In this document: piece by piece, positions 1-8,861 of the stretch
Layout of the letters: every line of letters starts with the position of its first letter
Numbering within the stretch: position 1 is the first letter of the stretch
Source of the DNA: Alkalispirochaeta americana
GTDB taxonomy: Bacteria; Spirochaetota; Spirochaetia; DSM-27196; Alkalispirochaetaceae
Length of the DNA: 64,000 bases
Direction of reading: 5' to 3'
Assembly: GCF_900156105.1 (NCBI RefSeq)
Contig: NZ_FTMS01000003.1
Location: forward strand, 124,001 to 188,000
The notes under the pieces: model-generated
What the model was told of the DNA's origin: nothing
The model's input: only the letters and a program-made list of their open reading frames with translations
Database searches by the model: none
Position numbers and translations under genes: made by a program

Positions 1-1283
1 AGGTGGAAGAGGAGGTGGCCGAACTGCGTCATCGCCGGGACGAGATGCACCTGCGGTGGAAAAACGAGAAGGACGTGATCGACCGGATTCGCGATTTGAA
101 GGTTCGCCTGGAGCAGCTCTCAATCGAGGAGACCCAGCACGAACGGGAAGGAAATCTTGCCAAGGCCGCCGAGATCAAGCACGGCACGATTCCCCAGCTC
201 AATCAGGAGATCCAGCGCCTCAGTGACCGCCTGCGCGAGCTTCAGAGCGAGGAGTCCCTTCTGCGGGAAGAAGTCACCCACGAAGATATCGCCCGGGTCG
301 TCTCGTCCTGGACGGGTATCCCCGTGAGCAAGATGATGTCCAGCGAGGTCCAAAAGTTGCTTCAGCTTGAATCGATCCTGGAAGAGCGTGTTGTGGGGCA
401 ACCCCGGGCGATCGAGGCGGTAAGTGATGCGATCCGGCGCAACAAGAGCGGTATTGGTGATGAGAACCGCCCCACGGGAACGTTCCTCTTTCTGGGGCCG
501 ACGGGGGTGGGCAAGACCGAGCTGGCCAAGACGATCGCCTCGTTTCTCTTCGATGATGAACGGGCTCTTACCCGGATTGATATGAGCGAGTATATGGAGC
601 GCCACGCCGTGAGTCGTCTTATCGGGGCTCCTCCGGGATATGTGGGCTACGACCAGGGGGGGCAGCTCACCGAGGTGGTTCGGCGCAGGCCCTATTCGGT
701 GTTGCTCTTCGACGAGGTTGAGAAGGCCCACCCCGATGTGTTCAATATCTTTTTGCAGCTTCTCGACGAGGGGCGACTCACTGACGGTCAGGGGCGGCTG
801 GTAGATTTCCGTCACACCATCGTGATCATGACCAGCAACGTTGGCAGCGATCTTATTCTTGCCGCCGATGACCTCGATTCCATCACCGATCAGGTCCAGG
901 ACCGGCTTCGGCAGGTTTTTAAACCCGAGTTTCTCAACCGCCTCGACGAGGTGATCACCTTCAGGAGACTCGATCAGAATCACATTCGGCGTATCGTTTC
1001 GCTGGAGCTGGAACGTTTGAACCGGCGTGTGGCAGACCGGGGAATTTCCATCGAGTTTACCCCCCAGGCGCTAACCCGTCTTGCTGCTATCGGCTACGAT
1101 CCTGCCTATGGAGCCCGGCCCCTGAAACGGGCGGTCCAGCAGTACATCCAGAATCCTCTGGCCAAGCGGCTTCTGGGGGAGTCCTTTTCCCAGGGAGGGG
1201 TGGTCCTGGTGGACGCGGTCCCGGGGGAGGGGGCTCCTGTCAGGGGGGAGGAGGCCTTCTCCTTTGCCCTTCGGCCTGCCTGA
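1..1283 (+). CDS. clpB: ClpB disaggregase, C-terminal part (5' end outside window)
   Basis: This is the C-terminal half of the ATP-dependent protein disaggregase ClpB (Hsp104 family), which works with DnaK in the cytoplasm to resolubilise aggregated proteins. The frame is open from base 1, so the gene starts upstream. The visible 426 residues begin in the charged coiled-coil M-domain (roughly residues 1-90). The second AAA+ module follows, with Walker A GPTGVGKT near residue 165, Walker B LLFDEVEKAH near 235, the pore-loop region GAPPGYVGYDQGG and the C-terminal domain with GYDPAYGARPLKR. The spacing to argH is about 90 bases and contains a strong inverted repeat. The M-domain favours ClpB over ClpA or ClpC. 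Confidence 0.95.
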   Translation, partial: VEEEVAELRHRRDEMHLRWKNEKDVIDRIRDLKVRLEQLSIEETQHEREGNLAKAAEIKHGTIPQLNQEIQRLSDRLRELQSEESLLREEVTHEDIARVVSSWTGIPVSKMMSSEVQKLLQLESILEERVVGQPRAIEAVSDAIRRNKSGIGDENRPTGTFLFLGPTGVGKTELAKTIASFLFDDERALTRIDMSEYMERHAVSRLIGAPPGYVGYDQGGQLTEVVRRRPYSVLLFDEVEKAHPDVFNIFLQLLDEGRLTDGQGRLVDFRHTIVIMTSNVGSDLILAADDLDSITDQVQDRLRQVFKPEFLNRLDEVITFRRLDQNHIRRIVSLELERLNRRVADRGISIEFTPQALTRLAAIGYDPAYGARPLKRAVQQYIQNPLAKRLLGESFSQGGVVLVDAVPGEGAPVRGEEAFSFALRPA

Positions 1284-1308
1284 GCTGGTCCGGGAGCCTC
1301 GTGAGTGC

Positions 1309-1334
1309 CCCGGGAGCTTCTGGAAGCTCCCGGG
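1309..1334. terminator. 12-bp perfect inverted repeat between clpB and argH
   Basis: CCCGGGAGCTTC and its exact complement are separated by two bases, giving a very stable hairpin just after the clpB stop. Only a short T-poor tail follows (AGTTTG), so it may be a weak terminator or an mRNA 3'-end stabiliser rather than a full intrinsic terminator. Confidence 0.45.
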
Positions 1335-1373
1335 AGTTTGACCCGCCCGGCGTTGCTGGAGTACTCTCGCGTT

Positions 1374-2756
1374 ATGGCAAAACTCTGGGAAAAAGGCTAC
1401 AGCCTTGACGATGCGGTGGAGTGTTTCACCGTGGGACGGGACTATCTGCTGGATTTGAACTTGATAACCGCCGACGCCGTGGCGAGCATCGCCCATGTGC
1501 GGATGCTTGCCTCTACGGGACTGCTTGAGAACGACCAAGCCCGAGCCCTGGAGGAGGAGCTCCGGCAGATCGCCCGCGACGGAGTTGCCGGAAAGGTAAG
1601 GATCTCCCGGGAGGACGAGGACTGTCATACCGTCCTGGAGGCGCTCCTGACGGAACGCCTGGGAGACGCGGGCAAACGGGTTCACACCGGGCGAAGCCGG
1701 AACGATCAGGTCACGGTTGCCACCAGGCTCTTCTCCCGGGAATCGCTTCTGACGATTACCACAGACACGATAACCCTCGTTGAACGGCTTCTTGACCGGG
1801 CCCGGGAGGAAAGCTCCACGGTTATGCCCGGCAGAACTCACCTGCAGATCGCCATGCTCTCCACCTTCGGCCTCTGGCTTGCTTCCTGGGCGGAACAGCT
1901 CCTGGATGATCTGGAACTCCTCGAGACAGCGGCTCGTCTGAACGACCGGTCTCCTCTGGGGTCAGCCGCAAGTTACGGAGTTCCCCTGCCGCTGGACCGG
2001 GAGATGGTGGCCGATGTACTGGGGTTTTCGGGGGTCCAGAACAACGTTCTGGCGGTGCAACATTCCCGGGGAACTCTGGATGGTCATATTGCGGGAGCCC
2101 TGGCGGCGATCGCAACAACTCTGGGACGCATGGCCCAGGATCTGATCCTCTTTTCTCTCCCCGAAGTCGGCTACGTGCGCTTGCCCTCGGCTCTCTGCAG
2201 CGGGTCCAGCATCATGCCCCAGAAACAGAATCCCGATGCTCTGGAGCTGCTGCGGTCCCGGGCGTCTCTGGTGGAGGGGTGGGCTGCTCAGTGTCGAGGC
2301 GTGGTGAGGGGATTACCCTCGGGCTACAATCGGGATTTGCAGGATACCAAGGAACCCCTTTTGAGATCCCTGGCCACAGTTCGTGAGGAGCTGGCCGTTG
2401 CCCTGGTTCTGGTGGACCGTCTGGAGCCGCAGCGGGACCGCATGGCCAAGGCCCTGAACGCCGAGGTCTTTGCCACGGACTACGCCTATCAACTGGTTCT
2501 GGAAGGAGTCCCCTTTCGGGAGGCCTATCAGCGGGCTGCCCGGGATTACGGTCAGCAAGAGCTCCCCGATCCCCGGGAGGCCCTGGCCCGGCGGACCAGC
2601 ACGGGAACCCCGGGCAACCTTAACCTGGAGGCCCCCCTGCGGCGCCTGGCCGGGCACAAGGAGCGTGTTTTGGAGGGGTTCAAACGGCACCAGCGGGCTC
2701 TGAAGGACCTTCTGGGCCAGGAACTCTCCCTTTTGCCACAGGACGAATCCCGGTAA
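1374..2756 (+). CDS. argH: Argininosuccinate lyase
   Basis: Cytoplasmic enzyme of arginine biosynthesis that cleaves argininosuccinate to arginine and fumarate. The 460-residue product has the usual length. The fumarase/aspartase superfamily signature GSSIMPQKQNPDA lies near residue 280, and the substrate-binding stretch HTGRSRNDQV near 100. ATG 1374 was chosen because homologues begin with M-x-K-L-W-x-K-G; the frame extends upstream to 1305, but that part looks like read-through of the intergenic hairpin. No other arg genes are in the window. The gene converges on the nucleoside transporter genes. Confidence 0.95.
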   Translation: MAKLWEKGYSLDDAVECFTVGRDYLLDLNLITADAVASIAHVRMLASTGLLENDQARALEEELRQIARDGVAGKVRISREDEDCHTVLEALLTERLGDAGKRVHTGRSRNDQVTVATRLFSRESLLTITTDTITLVERLLDRAREESSTVMPGRTHLQIAMLSTFGLWLASWAEQLLDDLELLETAARLNDRSPLGSAASYGVPLPLDREMVADVLGFSGVQNNVLAVQHSRGTLDGHIAGALAAIATTLGRMAQDLILFSLPEVGYVRLPSALCSGSSIMPQKQNPDALELLRSRASLVEGWAAQCRGVVRGLPSGYNRDLQDTKEPLLRSLATVREELAVALVLVDRLEPQRDRMAKALNAEVFATDYAYQLVLEGVPFREAYQRAARDYGQQELPDPREALARRTSTGTPGNLNLEAPLRRLAGHKERVLEGFKRHQRALKDLLGQELSLLPQDESR

Positions 2757-2783
2757 ACCCGGGGAGGGTCTGCTCCTGCCGGG

Positions 2784-3599
2784 CTAGGCCCGGCGCCGGA
2801 AAAAGGCACAATAGGCCACAAAGGCGATCACCGTGAGCAGATAGGGCAGGGCCAGGAGAACTGTGGGAGAAACCCCCGCCGTTGCCTGGGCCCGCACCGC
2901 CACGGCCTCCAGGAGGCCAAAAAGGAGCGCCGCTCCAGCGAGCCCCCAGGGGCGACGGTAGCCCAGGTAGATGATCACCAGAGCGATCCAGCCCCGGCCG
3001 GCGCTGATCCCCGGAAGATAGGCGCCAATTCGCAGTGCCAGGAGCGCCCCCGCCAGAGCAGAGAAAATCCCGCTGACGATCAGTCCCAGGAGCTGATACG
3101 GAGCAACCCCGACGTGGTTGGCCCGGAGCCACCGGGGTTCTTCCCCGGCCACACGCAGACGCAGACCGGGAACGGTGTAGAAGAGGCCTCCCCAGACAAG
3201 AATCAGAACAATCAGAGCCCAGACCGGCACCGCCTGGATCGGTATTCCGCCCCCCGAGGGAAGGCGGATCGATCCTCGTGTCCCCAGAAGCGTTTCCGAG
3301 AGGAGGGGGATCGTTCCTGCCGAGAGAAGGTTGATCGCCAGCCCCACGATGAAGGGGTTTGCCCGCCAGCGAAGGACAAAGTGACCGAAGATCAGCGCTG
3401 GCACCACCCCCGCCAGGGTTGCCGCCAGGATAGACCCCAGGGGACCGAGCCCGGCCAGATGGGCTGCCACGGCCGTGAAGGCCCCCAGGGCGATCATGCC
3501 TTCGAGACCGATGTTCAGGATGCCGCTCCGCTCGGCCACAAGCCCCCCCAGGGCCGCTATCAGGAGAAAGGAGCTGCTTTGAAGAACCTGGGCGATCAT
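2784..3599 (-). CDS. Nucleoside-type ABC transporter permease (second permease)
   Basis: Integral inner-membrane permease of the branched-chain amino acid/monosaccharide permease superfamily, in the subgroup that pairs with Bmp-type nucleoside-binding lipoproteins (NupQ-like). The 271 residues form about eight hydrophobic segments. The early motif GILNIGLEGMIALGAF is the conserved N-terminal signature of these permeases. The start is ATG 3599, which overlaps the upstream permease stop as ATGA; a longer frame to 3818 only shadows that neighbour. It is the last gene of the importer operon and ends facing argH. Confidence 0.9.
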   Translation of the reverse strand: MIAQVLQSSSFLLIAALGGLVAERSGILNIGLEGMIALGAFTAVAAHLAGLGPLGSILAATLAGVVPALIFGHFVLRWRANPFIVGLAINLLSAGTIPLLSETLLGTRGSIRLPSGGGIPIQAVPVWALIVLILVWGGLFYTVPGLRLRVAGEEPRWLRANHVGVAPYQLLGLIVSGIFSALAGALLALRIGAYLPGISAGRGWIALVIIYLGYRRPWGLAGAALLFGLLEAVAVRAQATAGVSPTVLLALPYLLTVIAFVAYCAFFRRRA

Positions 3600-4657
3600 G
3601 AGGCCTCCCGGTTTTGCCGGACCCGGGGGAACCCCGCGATCCGGGCCGTTACAAAGAGAAAAATGACTCCCTGAATGAGAGATCCCAGCTCCCACGTGGT
3701 CTGATCCTGCAGCACCGCCGCCCGGGCGCCCCCATCGAGAAAGGCAAAAAAGAGCGCTGCCGGGACCACCAGGAGAGGGTTGTTTCGGGCGATCAGAGCC
3801 ACGGCGATTCCGTTCCACCCCAAATTCCCCGAAAAACCGGTGATGCTCCTGCCGTGAACCCCCAGGACCAGGGCGCTTCCGGCGATCCCGTGAAGGGCCC
3901 CCGAGATCGCCAGGGGAATCACGGTGTATCGTCCAACCGGTATGCCTGCATACCGTGCCAACTCCCGGTTATAGGCGGTAATACGCATCTCGTACCCAAA
4001 GAGGGTCCACCGCAGGACAACCGTCAGGGTCGCCGCCGCCAGAAGCGCCCAGATCAGGCTGCTGTTGAGCGTCGACGGGGGCAGGAATCGGGCAAGTCGC
4101 ACCGACGCGGGCACGAAGGGCGTGGCCAGGAGGTTGCTCGTCTGATCTCGCAGGGGGCCAAGAATCAGATAATCACCCACAGGGAGCACCGCTGCGGCCA
4201 GAAGGAAGGTCGTGATCAGCTCGTCGGCCCCCGTGAGGTGGCGCAACCATCCCGAGAGCCCTGCCATCGTCCCGGCTGCCATTGCGGCAATGGCAACTCC
4301 CGCCAGGGCAACTGCGCCGGCGGCGAGGCCGGGGTTTTCGGCATACCCTGCCAGGGGCGAGGTCGTGAGAACCGCCGTCAGGACAATTGCTCCCAGGTAG
4401 GTCTGGCCCTCACCCCCCAGATTAAACACACCAGCCCGGAAGGCCCAGATTACTCCCGTTCCTGTCAGGGTGAGCAGTGAGGCCCGGGCCAGGGTATTGC
4501 CCAGGGCGTAGGAGTTGGACCAGGGGCCGGTAAGAAAGGTTGTAATCGTCCGCAGGGGGTGGGGCGACGAGAGGAGAATCACCACCAGAACCGTTGCAAC
4601 CGCTGCTGCAGCAGCCAGAAACGGACCCCGCCGGGAGGCCCCTGCGGCACCGGTCAT
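3596..4657 (-). CDS. Nucleoside-type ABC transporter permease (first permease)
   Basis: Inner-membrane permease subunit (NupP-like) of the same importer. It has 353 residues, an N-terminal membrane anchor, then about ten hydrophobic stretches, with the family motif FNLGGEGQTYLGA near residue 77 and GADELITTFLLA near 143. The start ATG overlaps the ATPase gene stop by four bases (ATGA) and its own stop overlaps the next permease in the same way, so translation of the three genes is likely coupled. Substrate by analogy: purine nucleosides or a related sugar-containing compound; the exact ligand is an inference. Confidence 0.9.
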   Translation of the reverse strand: MTGAAGASRRGPFLAAAAAVATVLVVILLSSPHPLRTITTFLTGPWSNSYALGNTLARASLLTLTGTGVIWAFRAGVFNLGGEGQTYLGAIVLTAVLTTSPLAGYAENPGLAAGAVALAGVAIAAMAAGTMAGLSGWLRHLTGADELITTFLLAAAVLPVGDYLILGPLRDQTSNLLATPFVPASVRLARFLPPSTLNSSLIWALLAAATLTVVLRWTLFGYEMRITAYNRELARYAGIPVGRYTVIPLAISGALHGIAGSALVLGVHGRSITGFSGNLGWNGIAVALIARNNPLLVVPAALFFAFLDGGARAAVLQDQTTWELGSLIQGVIFLFVTARIAGFPRVRQNREAS

Positions 4658-6162
4658 GAGGATATCCCCGCAAAGGCCCGGGCGATAGCGCCCTCCTGGT
4701 GGGGCAGAAAGTCGCCCTGGACCAGGCCGTGGTGAAGCACTACAACCCTGCTTGCCAGGGACGTCACGGCATCAATGCTGGAACTCAGGAGCAGCACCGC
4801 AGCCCCCGTTGCGGCAATCTCCCGCAGCGACTCCAGCAGGATGTGCTGGCTCTGGAGATCGAGTCCCGCCGTGGGCTCGGCGATGATACATATCCGGGGG
4901 TTTGTATCCAGTTCCCGGGCAAGGATCAGCTTCTGGATCATCCCGCCCGAGAGCGACCCCAGCGGCATATGCCGGTGAGTGCGGATATCGAAGCGTTTCA
5001 GAAGGCGGTTCGTCACGTGTTTTGCCTCGCCGGGGGTGCGGAACCCCCGTTGATAGACCTGGTTTCTGTCGATCACCGTGGCGTTCTCTTCCACGCTCCC
5101 CTCCAGGGCTGCGGCCCGGTCAAAGCGATCCGAGGGAATGAAGGCGATCCCCCGCTGGCGCAGAAGACCCGGCACGATCCGGGCCGGAACACGTTGCCCC
5201 GCCGCCGAGAGAGCCCCTGCGGCCAGAGTGCTCTGCCCCCCCAGATACTGTTCCAGGAGGTCCAGCCCCGATTCGCGCACCCCCGTGAGAGCCGTTATCG
5301 TTCCTCGGGGTGCTTTGAAGGAGAGGGGGCCCACGGTTCGTCCCGTCGGGGCGTCGTGGAGGAGGAGTTCCTCGCAGACCAGCCCCGCCTCATCGGAAGA
5401 GGCCGGGGACTGTTGCCTTTTCTCCTGGTGCGTGTTCCCGTGGATCGTCTCCCGGTGGTGATCAAAGAGCTGCGCTGCCAGTTCCTCTGCCGGGGGAACC
5501 GGGCTGGAAGAGGTCGATGTGGAGCCCTGGCGGAGCAGGGTGACCCGATCTGCCAGGCCACTTATCTCTCCCAGATCGTGGGAAATATAGAGAATTGCCA
5601 CTCCTTGCTCCCGGAGCGTCCGCATGGCCCGAAGGATTCGCTCCTGATCGGGCCGTGCCAGCCCCACGGTGGGCTCGTCCAGGATAAGGACCTTGGGGTG
5701 CTGGGCAAGAGCCGCCAGGAGCGAGGCCAGGCGCAGCTCCGTTCCGTTCAGGCTGCCCGCGGGCTTGTTTGTGTCCAGATCGATGCCGAAGCGCTTTGCC
5801 CGACCTGTGATGATCCGGGCCGCTTCACGCCTGTTCAGGAAGAGCGAGACCCCCGGGAGCCTGCCCAGGCGGGGTTCCCTGCCAACGATGAGGTTTTCCA
5901 TCACCGGCAGGGAGGACGCCATCCGGGGATATTGAGGAACCACAGCGCAGTGTCCCGGGGAACATCCCCTGAGATATCCCCGGTCGGGCGACTCGATACC
6001 CGCCAGGATCCTCACGAAGGTGGATTTCCCTGCGCCGTTTTCTCCGGCTAACCCGTGGATCTCTCCCGGAAAGAGAGAGATCGATGCGTTCTGCAGCGCC
6101 TGGACCGCGCCGTACCGCTTTCCTATGTGTTCCGCCGTGAGAACCGGCTCCAGAGCCGTCAC
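4654..6162 (-). CDS. ABC transporter ATPase with two nucleotide-binding domains (nucleoside/sugar type)
   Basis: Cytoplasmic ATPase (502 residues) that drives the two permeases; tandem NBD layout as in RbsA/MglA/NupO. NBD1 has Walker A GENGAGKST and Walker B VLILDEPTVGL, but its signature reads LNGTE where the family normally has LSVGE. NBD2 has a good signature LSGGMIQK and EPTAGLD, but its P-loop is GVRESGLDLLE, without the Lys and Ser/Thr; degeneracy there is common in this family, while the altered NBD1 signature is less usual. The start is GTG 6162, one base after the lipoprotein gene stop; the ATG in that overlap is out of frame. Confidence 0.9.
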   Translation of the reverse strand: MTALEPVLTAEHIGKRYGAVQALQNASISLFPGEIHGLAGENGAGKSTFVRILAGIESPDRGYLRGCSPGHCAVVPQYPRMASSLPVMENLIVGREPRLGRLPGVSLFLNRREAARIITGRAKRFGIDLDTNKPAGSLNGTELRLASLLAALAQHPKVLILDEPTVGLARPDQERILRAMRTLREQGVAILYISHDLGEISGLADRVTLLRQGSTSTSSSPVPPAEELAAQLFDHHRETIHGNTHQEKRQQSPASSDEAGLVCEELLLHDAPTGRTVGPLSFKAPRGTITALTGVRESGLDLLEQYLGGQSTLAAGALSAAGQRVPARIVPGLLRQRGIAFIPSDRFDRAAALEGSVEENATVIDRNQVYQRGFRTPGEAKHVTNRLLKRFDIRTHRHMPLGSLSGGMIQKLILARELDTNPRICIIAEPTAGLDLQSQHILLESLREIAATGAAVLLLSSSIDAVTSLASRVVVLHHGLVQGDFLPHQEGAIARAFAGISS

Positions 6163-6163
6163 A

Positions 6164-7252
6164 TCACGTCCCCGGCGGGGTCATCTCCAGGCGGAGCTCC
6201 CCCTGACGCAACAGTTCAAGCTTGGCCTCCATAGCCTGGATCATCTCGGAGGGAATCAGCTCCCGGAAGGCGGGATGCTCCGTATCAAAGCCCACGGCCC
6301 CGTCGGCCACACCCAGAATGCGAGCGCTCCCCCAGGGAGTCTCTCCCCGCAGAGCCTCTTTCGTGGCCTGGTAGGTCATCGTATCCTGATGAACCAGCGA
6401 GGAACCGGCCACCACGCCCGGCCCCTCGTCGTAGCCGGAATCGTCGTACCAGAGAACGTAGGTCCCTCGTTCCCGTGCTGCCGAGAGGGCCCCCTGATTT
6501 CCGCCACCGGCGATAGTCAGAATTGTATCGCTTCCGCTACGGATCATGTCTGCGGCGATCTCCTGGGCCTTGCCTGCATCGAACCAGTTGCCCAGAACCC
6601 GGAAGTCCAGGGTTATTTCCTCCGATATCTGGCGGGCTCCCTCGCGGTAGCCCGGCAGAATGACCTCGTTCATAATGGGGAACTCCTGGCCAGCCAGGAG
6701 CCCGATCCGTGGCCGGGCAGTAGCTCCTGGAAGATCGCTGGTGGTAAGGAGGCCCGCAAAATACCCCGAGAGATACGCCTGCTCCCGCTGGTTAAAGAGG
6801 ATCGAGTGCACCCCTTCGTGGTCTGGCAGATAGGCATCCATCAGGAGGAATCGAACCCCGGGAACGGCCTGGGCAACCTCCAGAATAATCTCGGGCATGC
6901 TGGGGTTGGAGGTCACGATAAGATCGTACCGGCCCGACGCGGCCATGGACATGACCCCTTCAAGCCATCCGGCCTGGTTGAACCCGCCCTCGACCACCGT
7001 GGCCGATGCGCCGGGAAAATCTGCCACGGCCCTGCGGACGCCCCTGACGAGCATCTCGTAGGTGGGGCTCCCGTCAACCACGCCGGGGACAAAGACGCCG
7101 ATCGCTGATTTTTCGGTACCCCGGGTTTCGTCCCCCCCGTATCCGGACGGAGAGTGACGGGTGTCGCTGGAAGAATCTCCTCCGCAGGAGACGAAGCCCG
7201 TCATGGCCAGAAGGGCCAGGGGCGCCAGGAGGGCGGTATATAACGCTTTCAT
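6164..7252 (-). CDS. Bmp/Med-type substrate-binding lipoprotein
   Basis: Periplasm-facing substrate-binding protein of the basic membrane protein (BmpA/PnrA/TmpC) family, which binds purine nucleosides in Treponema and Borrelia. The 362 residues start with a lipoprotein signal peptide with lipobox FVSC-G near residue 23 and a Ser/Gly/Asp-rich linker. The mature part begins with the typical SAIGVFVPGVVDG and contains VTSNPSMPEIILEVA. It is the first gene of the importer operon. There is no Shine-Dalgarno sequence before ATG 7252, and a promoter places the transcription start at or next to the ATG. Confidence 0.9.
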   Translation of the reverse strand: MKALYTALLAPLALLAMTGFVSCGGDSSSDTRHSPSGYGGDETRGTEKSAIGVFVPGVVDGSPTYEMLVRGVRRAVADFPGASATVVEGGFNQAGWLEGVMSMAASGRYDLIVTSNPSMPEIILEVAQAVPGVRFLLMDAYLPDHEGVHSILFNQREQAYLSGYFAGLLTTSDLPGATARPRIGLLAGQEFPIMNEVILPGYREGARQISEEITLDFRVLGNWFDAGKAQEIAADMIRSGSDTILTIAGGGNQGALSAARERGTYVLWYDDSGYDEGPGVVAGSSLVHQDTMTYQATKEALRGETPWGSARILGVADGAVGFDTEHPAFRELIPSEMIQAMEAKLELLRQGELRLEMTPPGT

Positions 7253-7258
7253 GGGCCT

Positions 7259-7288
7259 ATTCTAACGGGAAGAGTCGGCCTTTCTCAA
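7259..7288 (-). promoter_or_regulatory. sigma70-type promoter of the Bmp importer operon (leaderless start)
   Basis: On the minus strand TTGAGA (7288-7283), an 18-base spacer and TAGAAT (7264-7259) precede ATG 7252 by six bases. The predicted transcription start therefore coincides with the start codon, which agrees with the missing Shine-Dalgarno sequence. Confidence 0.6.
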
Positions 7289-7351
7289 TCGCCTTTGGCG
7301 CCTTTGGTGACGAGTGACTGCAGAGATCTCTTTTCCGGGAAGATCCTGCCG

Positions 7352-7380
7352 TTGACCGCCGGTGATCCTCTTGGTAGCTT
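7352..7380 (+). promoter_or_regulatory. sigma70-type promoter of the FGGY kinase gene (leaderless start)
   Basis: TTGACC (7352-7357), 17 bases and TAGCTT (7375-7380) lie eight bases before ATG 7389. The promoter shares the 136-base divergent region with the Bmp operon promoter. Confidence 0.55.
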
Positions 7381-7388
7381 CTGGGAGT

Positions 7389-8783
7389 ATGACAACAGCA
7401 GCGGTGGATCACACACGATACCTGGTGATAGACATCGGCACCTCCAGCCTGAAGGCGGCCGTGGTAACAACCTCCGGGGAGCTCCTCTCCTTTATCCGGC
7501 GGCCCGTCATGGGCCCCTCCGATTCAGCATCGGCCTTCGACGGCCACCGCTGGCTTGAAGCGTTGAGGGAAACCGTTCCCACCGTGGCAGGCCACTACAG
7601 GATCGACGCTGTGGTGATCAGCGGAAACGGCCCCACCGTGGTTGCTGTAGACGAGGAGGGGCGCATTCTGGGGCAGCCCCTGCTCTGGCTGGACCCCCGG
7701 GCTGAGGTCCTGCCAGAGAGCGTCTCGTTCTATCTTCCAAAAATCCTCTGGTTTCACCGCAACGACCCCCACGCCGATCAGGTTCGGTGGTACCTTCCCT
7801 TCCCGGAGTATCTCCTCTTTTATCTCACCGGTGAGGCCGTGGCCGTAACCCCGGGCGAGGAGTTCTCCCCCTACATCTGGAATACCGACGACGCCTCGGC
7901 AGCGGGGCTGGATACCCGAAAGCTGCCGCCCTTCGTTCAGGTGGGTTCCGTGGCAGGTCAGGTGGCGCGTCACCGCAGTGTCGAGCTGGGGCTCCCCCCG
8001 GGAACCCCCGTGGTGGCGGCGGGGTCGGACTTCCTCATGAGCCTGATCGGTACCAACTGCCTTCAGCCGGGCATGACCTGCGATCGGGCCGGAACATCCG
8101 AAGGAATCAACTATTGTTCGGCCCACCCCCGCCAGGCCGAGCACCTGCGGACCCTGCCGCATGTTATCCCGGGGCTGTACAACGTGGCGGGCATCCTCTC
8201 CTCCACGGGGCTGCTCTTCGAATGGTTTCGCGAGATCAGCGGTCAGAGGGGTCGTGATTACGGTGACATGATGCTGGAAATTCTGCGATTGTCCGAGGAT
8301 GCTGACCTGCCCTGGTTTTTCCCCTCCCTCCAGCGGCCCGGGGCGTGGCAGTTTCGACGGGGCATGTTTATCGGCCTGGGAGCGCAGCACAGCCGGGCCG
8401 AGATGGGCCGGGCCGTGGTCCTCTCCATCGGCTTTGCCGTGCGGGAGGCCTTGGAGTTGCTCGAGGGGGCGGGATGCTCCGTGACGGAGCTTGTAGCATG
8501 CGGGGGCCAGGCTCGAAACGGGCTGTGGACCCAAATGAAGGCCGATATGACAGGAGTCCCCGTGAGCGTTCCCGCCGTGGCCGACGCTGAATTGATTGGA
8601 AACCTCTGCTGTGGCATGGTAGCTCTGGGAGAAGCCTCCTCCCTGCAAGCGGCCGCCGCCAGGGCAGTTCACATCGTCCACACCTATCATCCCGATCCTG
8701 CAGGGGCCCTTCGCTACGCCGAGCAGCATCACCGGTATCAGGCTCGTTTCCGGCGGTTTCAGGAAGCCCTGGAAGGGTGCTGA
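7389..8783 (+). CDS. FGGY-family carbohydrate kinase
   Basis: Cytoplasmic ATP-dependent sugar or polyol kinase of the FGGY family (xylulokinase/gluconate kinase-like). It has 464 residues. The N-terminal phosphate-1 motif is LVIDIGTSSLKAAVV, the central region DRAGTSEGINY resembles the conserved Gly-Thr-Ser region, and VACGGQARNGLWTQMKADMTGVPV near the C-terminus is the adenosine-binding signature region. ATG 7389 is preferred over GTG 7362, which would lie between the promoter elements. It is divergent from the importer operon, so it may phosphorylate the sugar moiety of the imported compound; that link is an inference. The exact substrate cannot be read from sequence. Confidence 0.88.
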   Translation: MTTAAVDHTRYLVIDIGTSSLKAAVVTTSGELLSFIRRPVMGPSDSASAFDGHRWLEALRETVPTVAGHYRIDAVVISGNGPTVVAVDEEGRILGQPLLWLDPRAEVLPESVSFYLPKILWFHRNDPHADQVRWYLPFPEYLLFYLTGEAVAVTPGEEFSPYIWNTDDASAAGLDTRKLPPFVQVGSVAGQVARHRSVELGLPPGTPVVAAGSDFLMSLIGTNCLQPGMTCDRAGTSEGINYCSAHPRQAEHLRTLPHVIPGLYNVAGILSSTGLLFEWFREISGQRGRDYGDMMLEILRLSEDADLPWFFPSLQRPGAWQFRRGMFIGLGAQHSRAEMGRAVVLSIGFAVREALELLEGAGCSVTELVACGGQARNGLWTQMKADMTGVPVSVPAVADAELIGNLCCGMVALGEASSLQAAAARAVHIVHTYHPDPAGALRYAEQHHRYQARFRRFQEALEGC

Positions 8784-8786
8784 TAA

Positions 8787-8854
8787 GGAGTTCCTCCGCA
8801 GGCTGGGGAACTCCGGCACGCTCCCGATGGCTGCCCTGTCAGGCAGCCATCGGG
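8787..8854. terminator. Two tandem hairpins between convergent genes
   Basis: GGAGTTCC/GGAACTCC (8787-8814) is followed by a perfect 13-bp inverted repeat CCCGATGGCTGCC with a six-base loop (8823-8854). They fill the gap between the kinase stop and the P-II gene stop and probably act as a bidirectional terminator, although T-tracts are poor on both sides. Confidence 0.6.
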
Positions 8855-8861
8855 CTGTTAA

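Noticed and set aside
4699-6051. Long plus-strand open frame (450 codons) across the ABC ATPase gene
   Set aside because: Antisense shadow of a well-supported ABC ATPase; the translated product is low-complexity and has no domain. The same holds for other long antisense frames, for example at 7524-8819, 10745-12031, 31630-32958 and 49220-50434.
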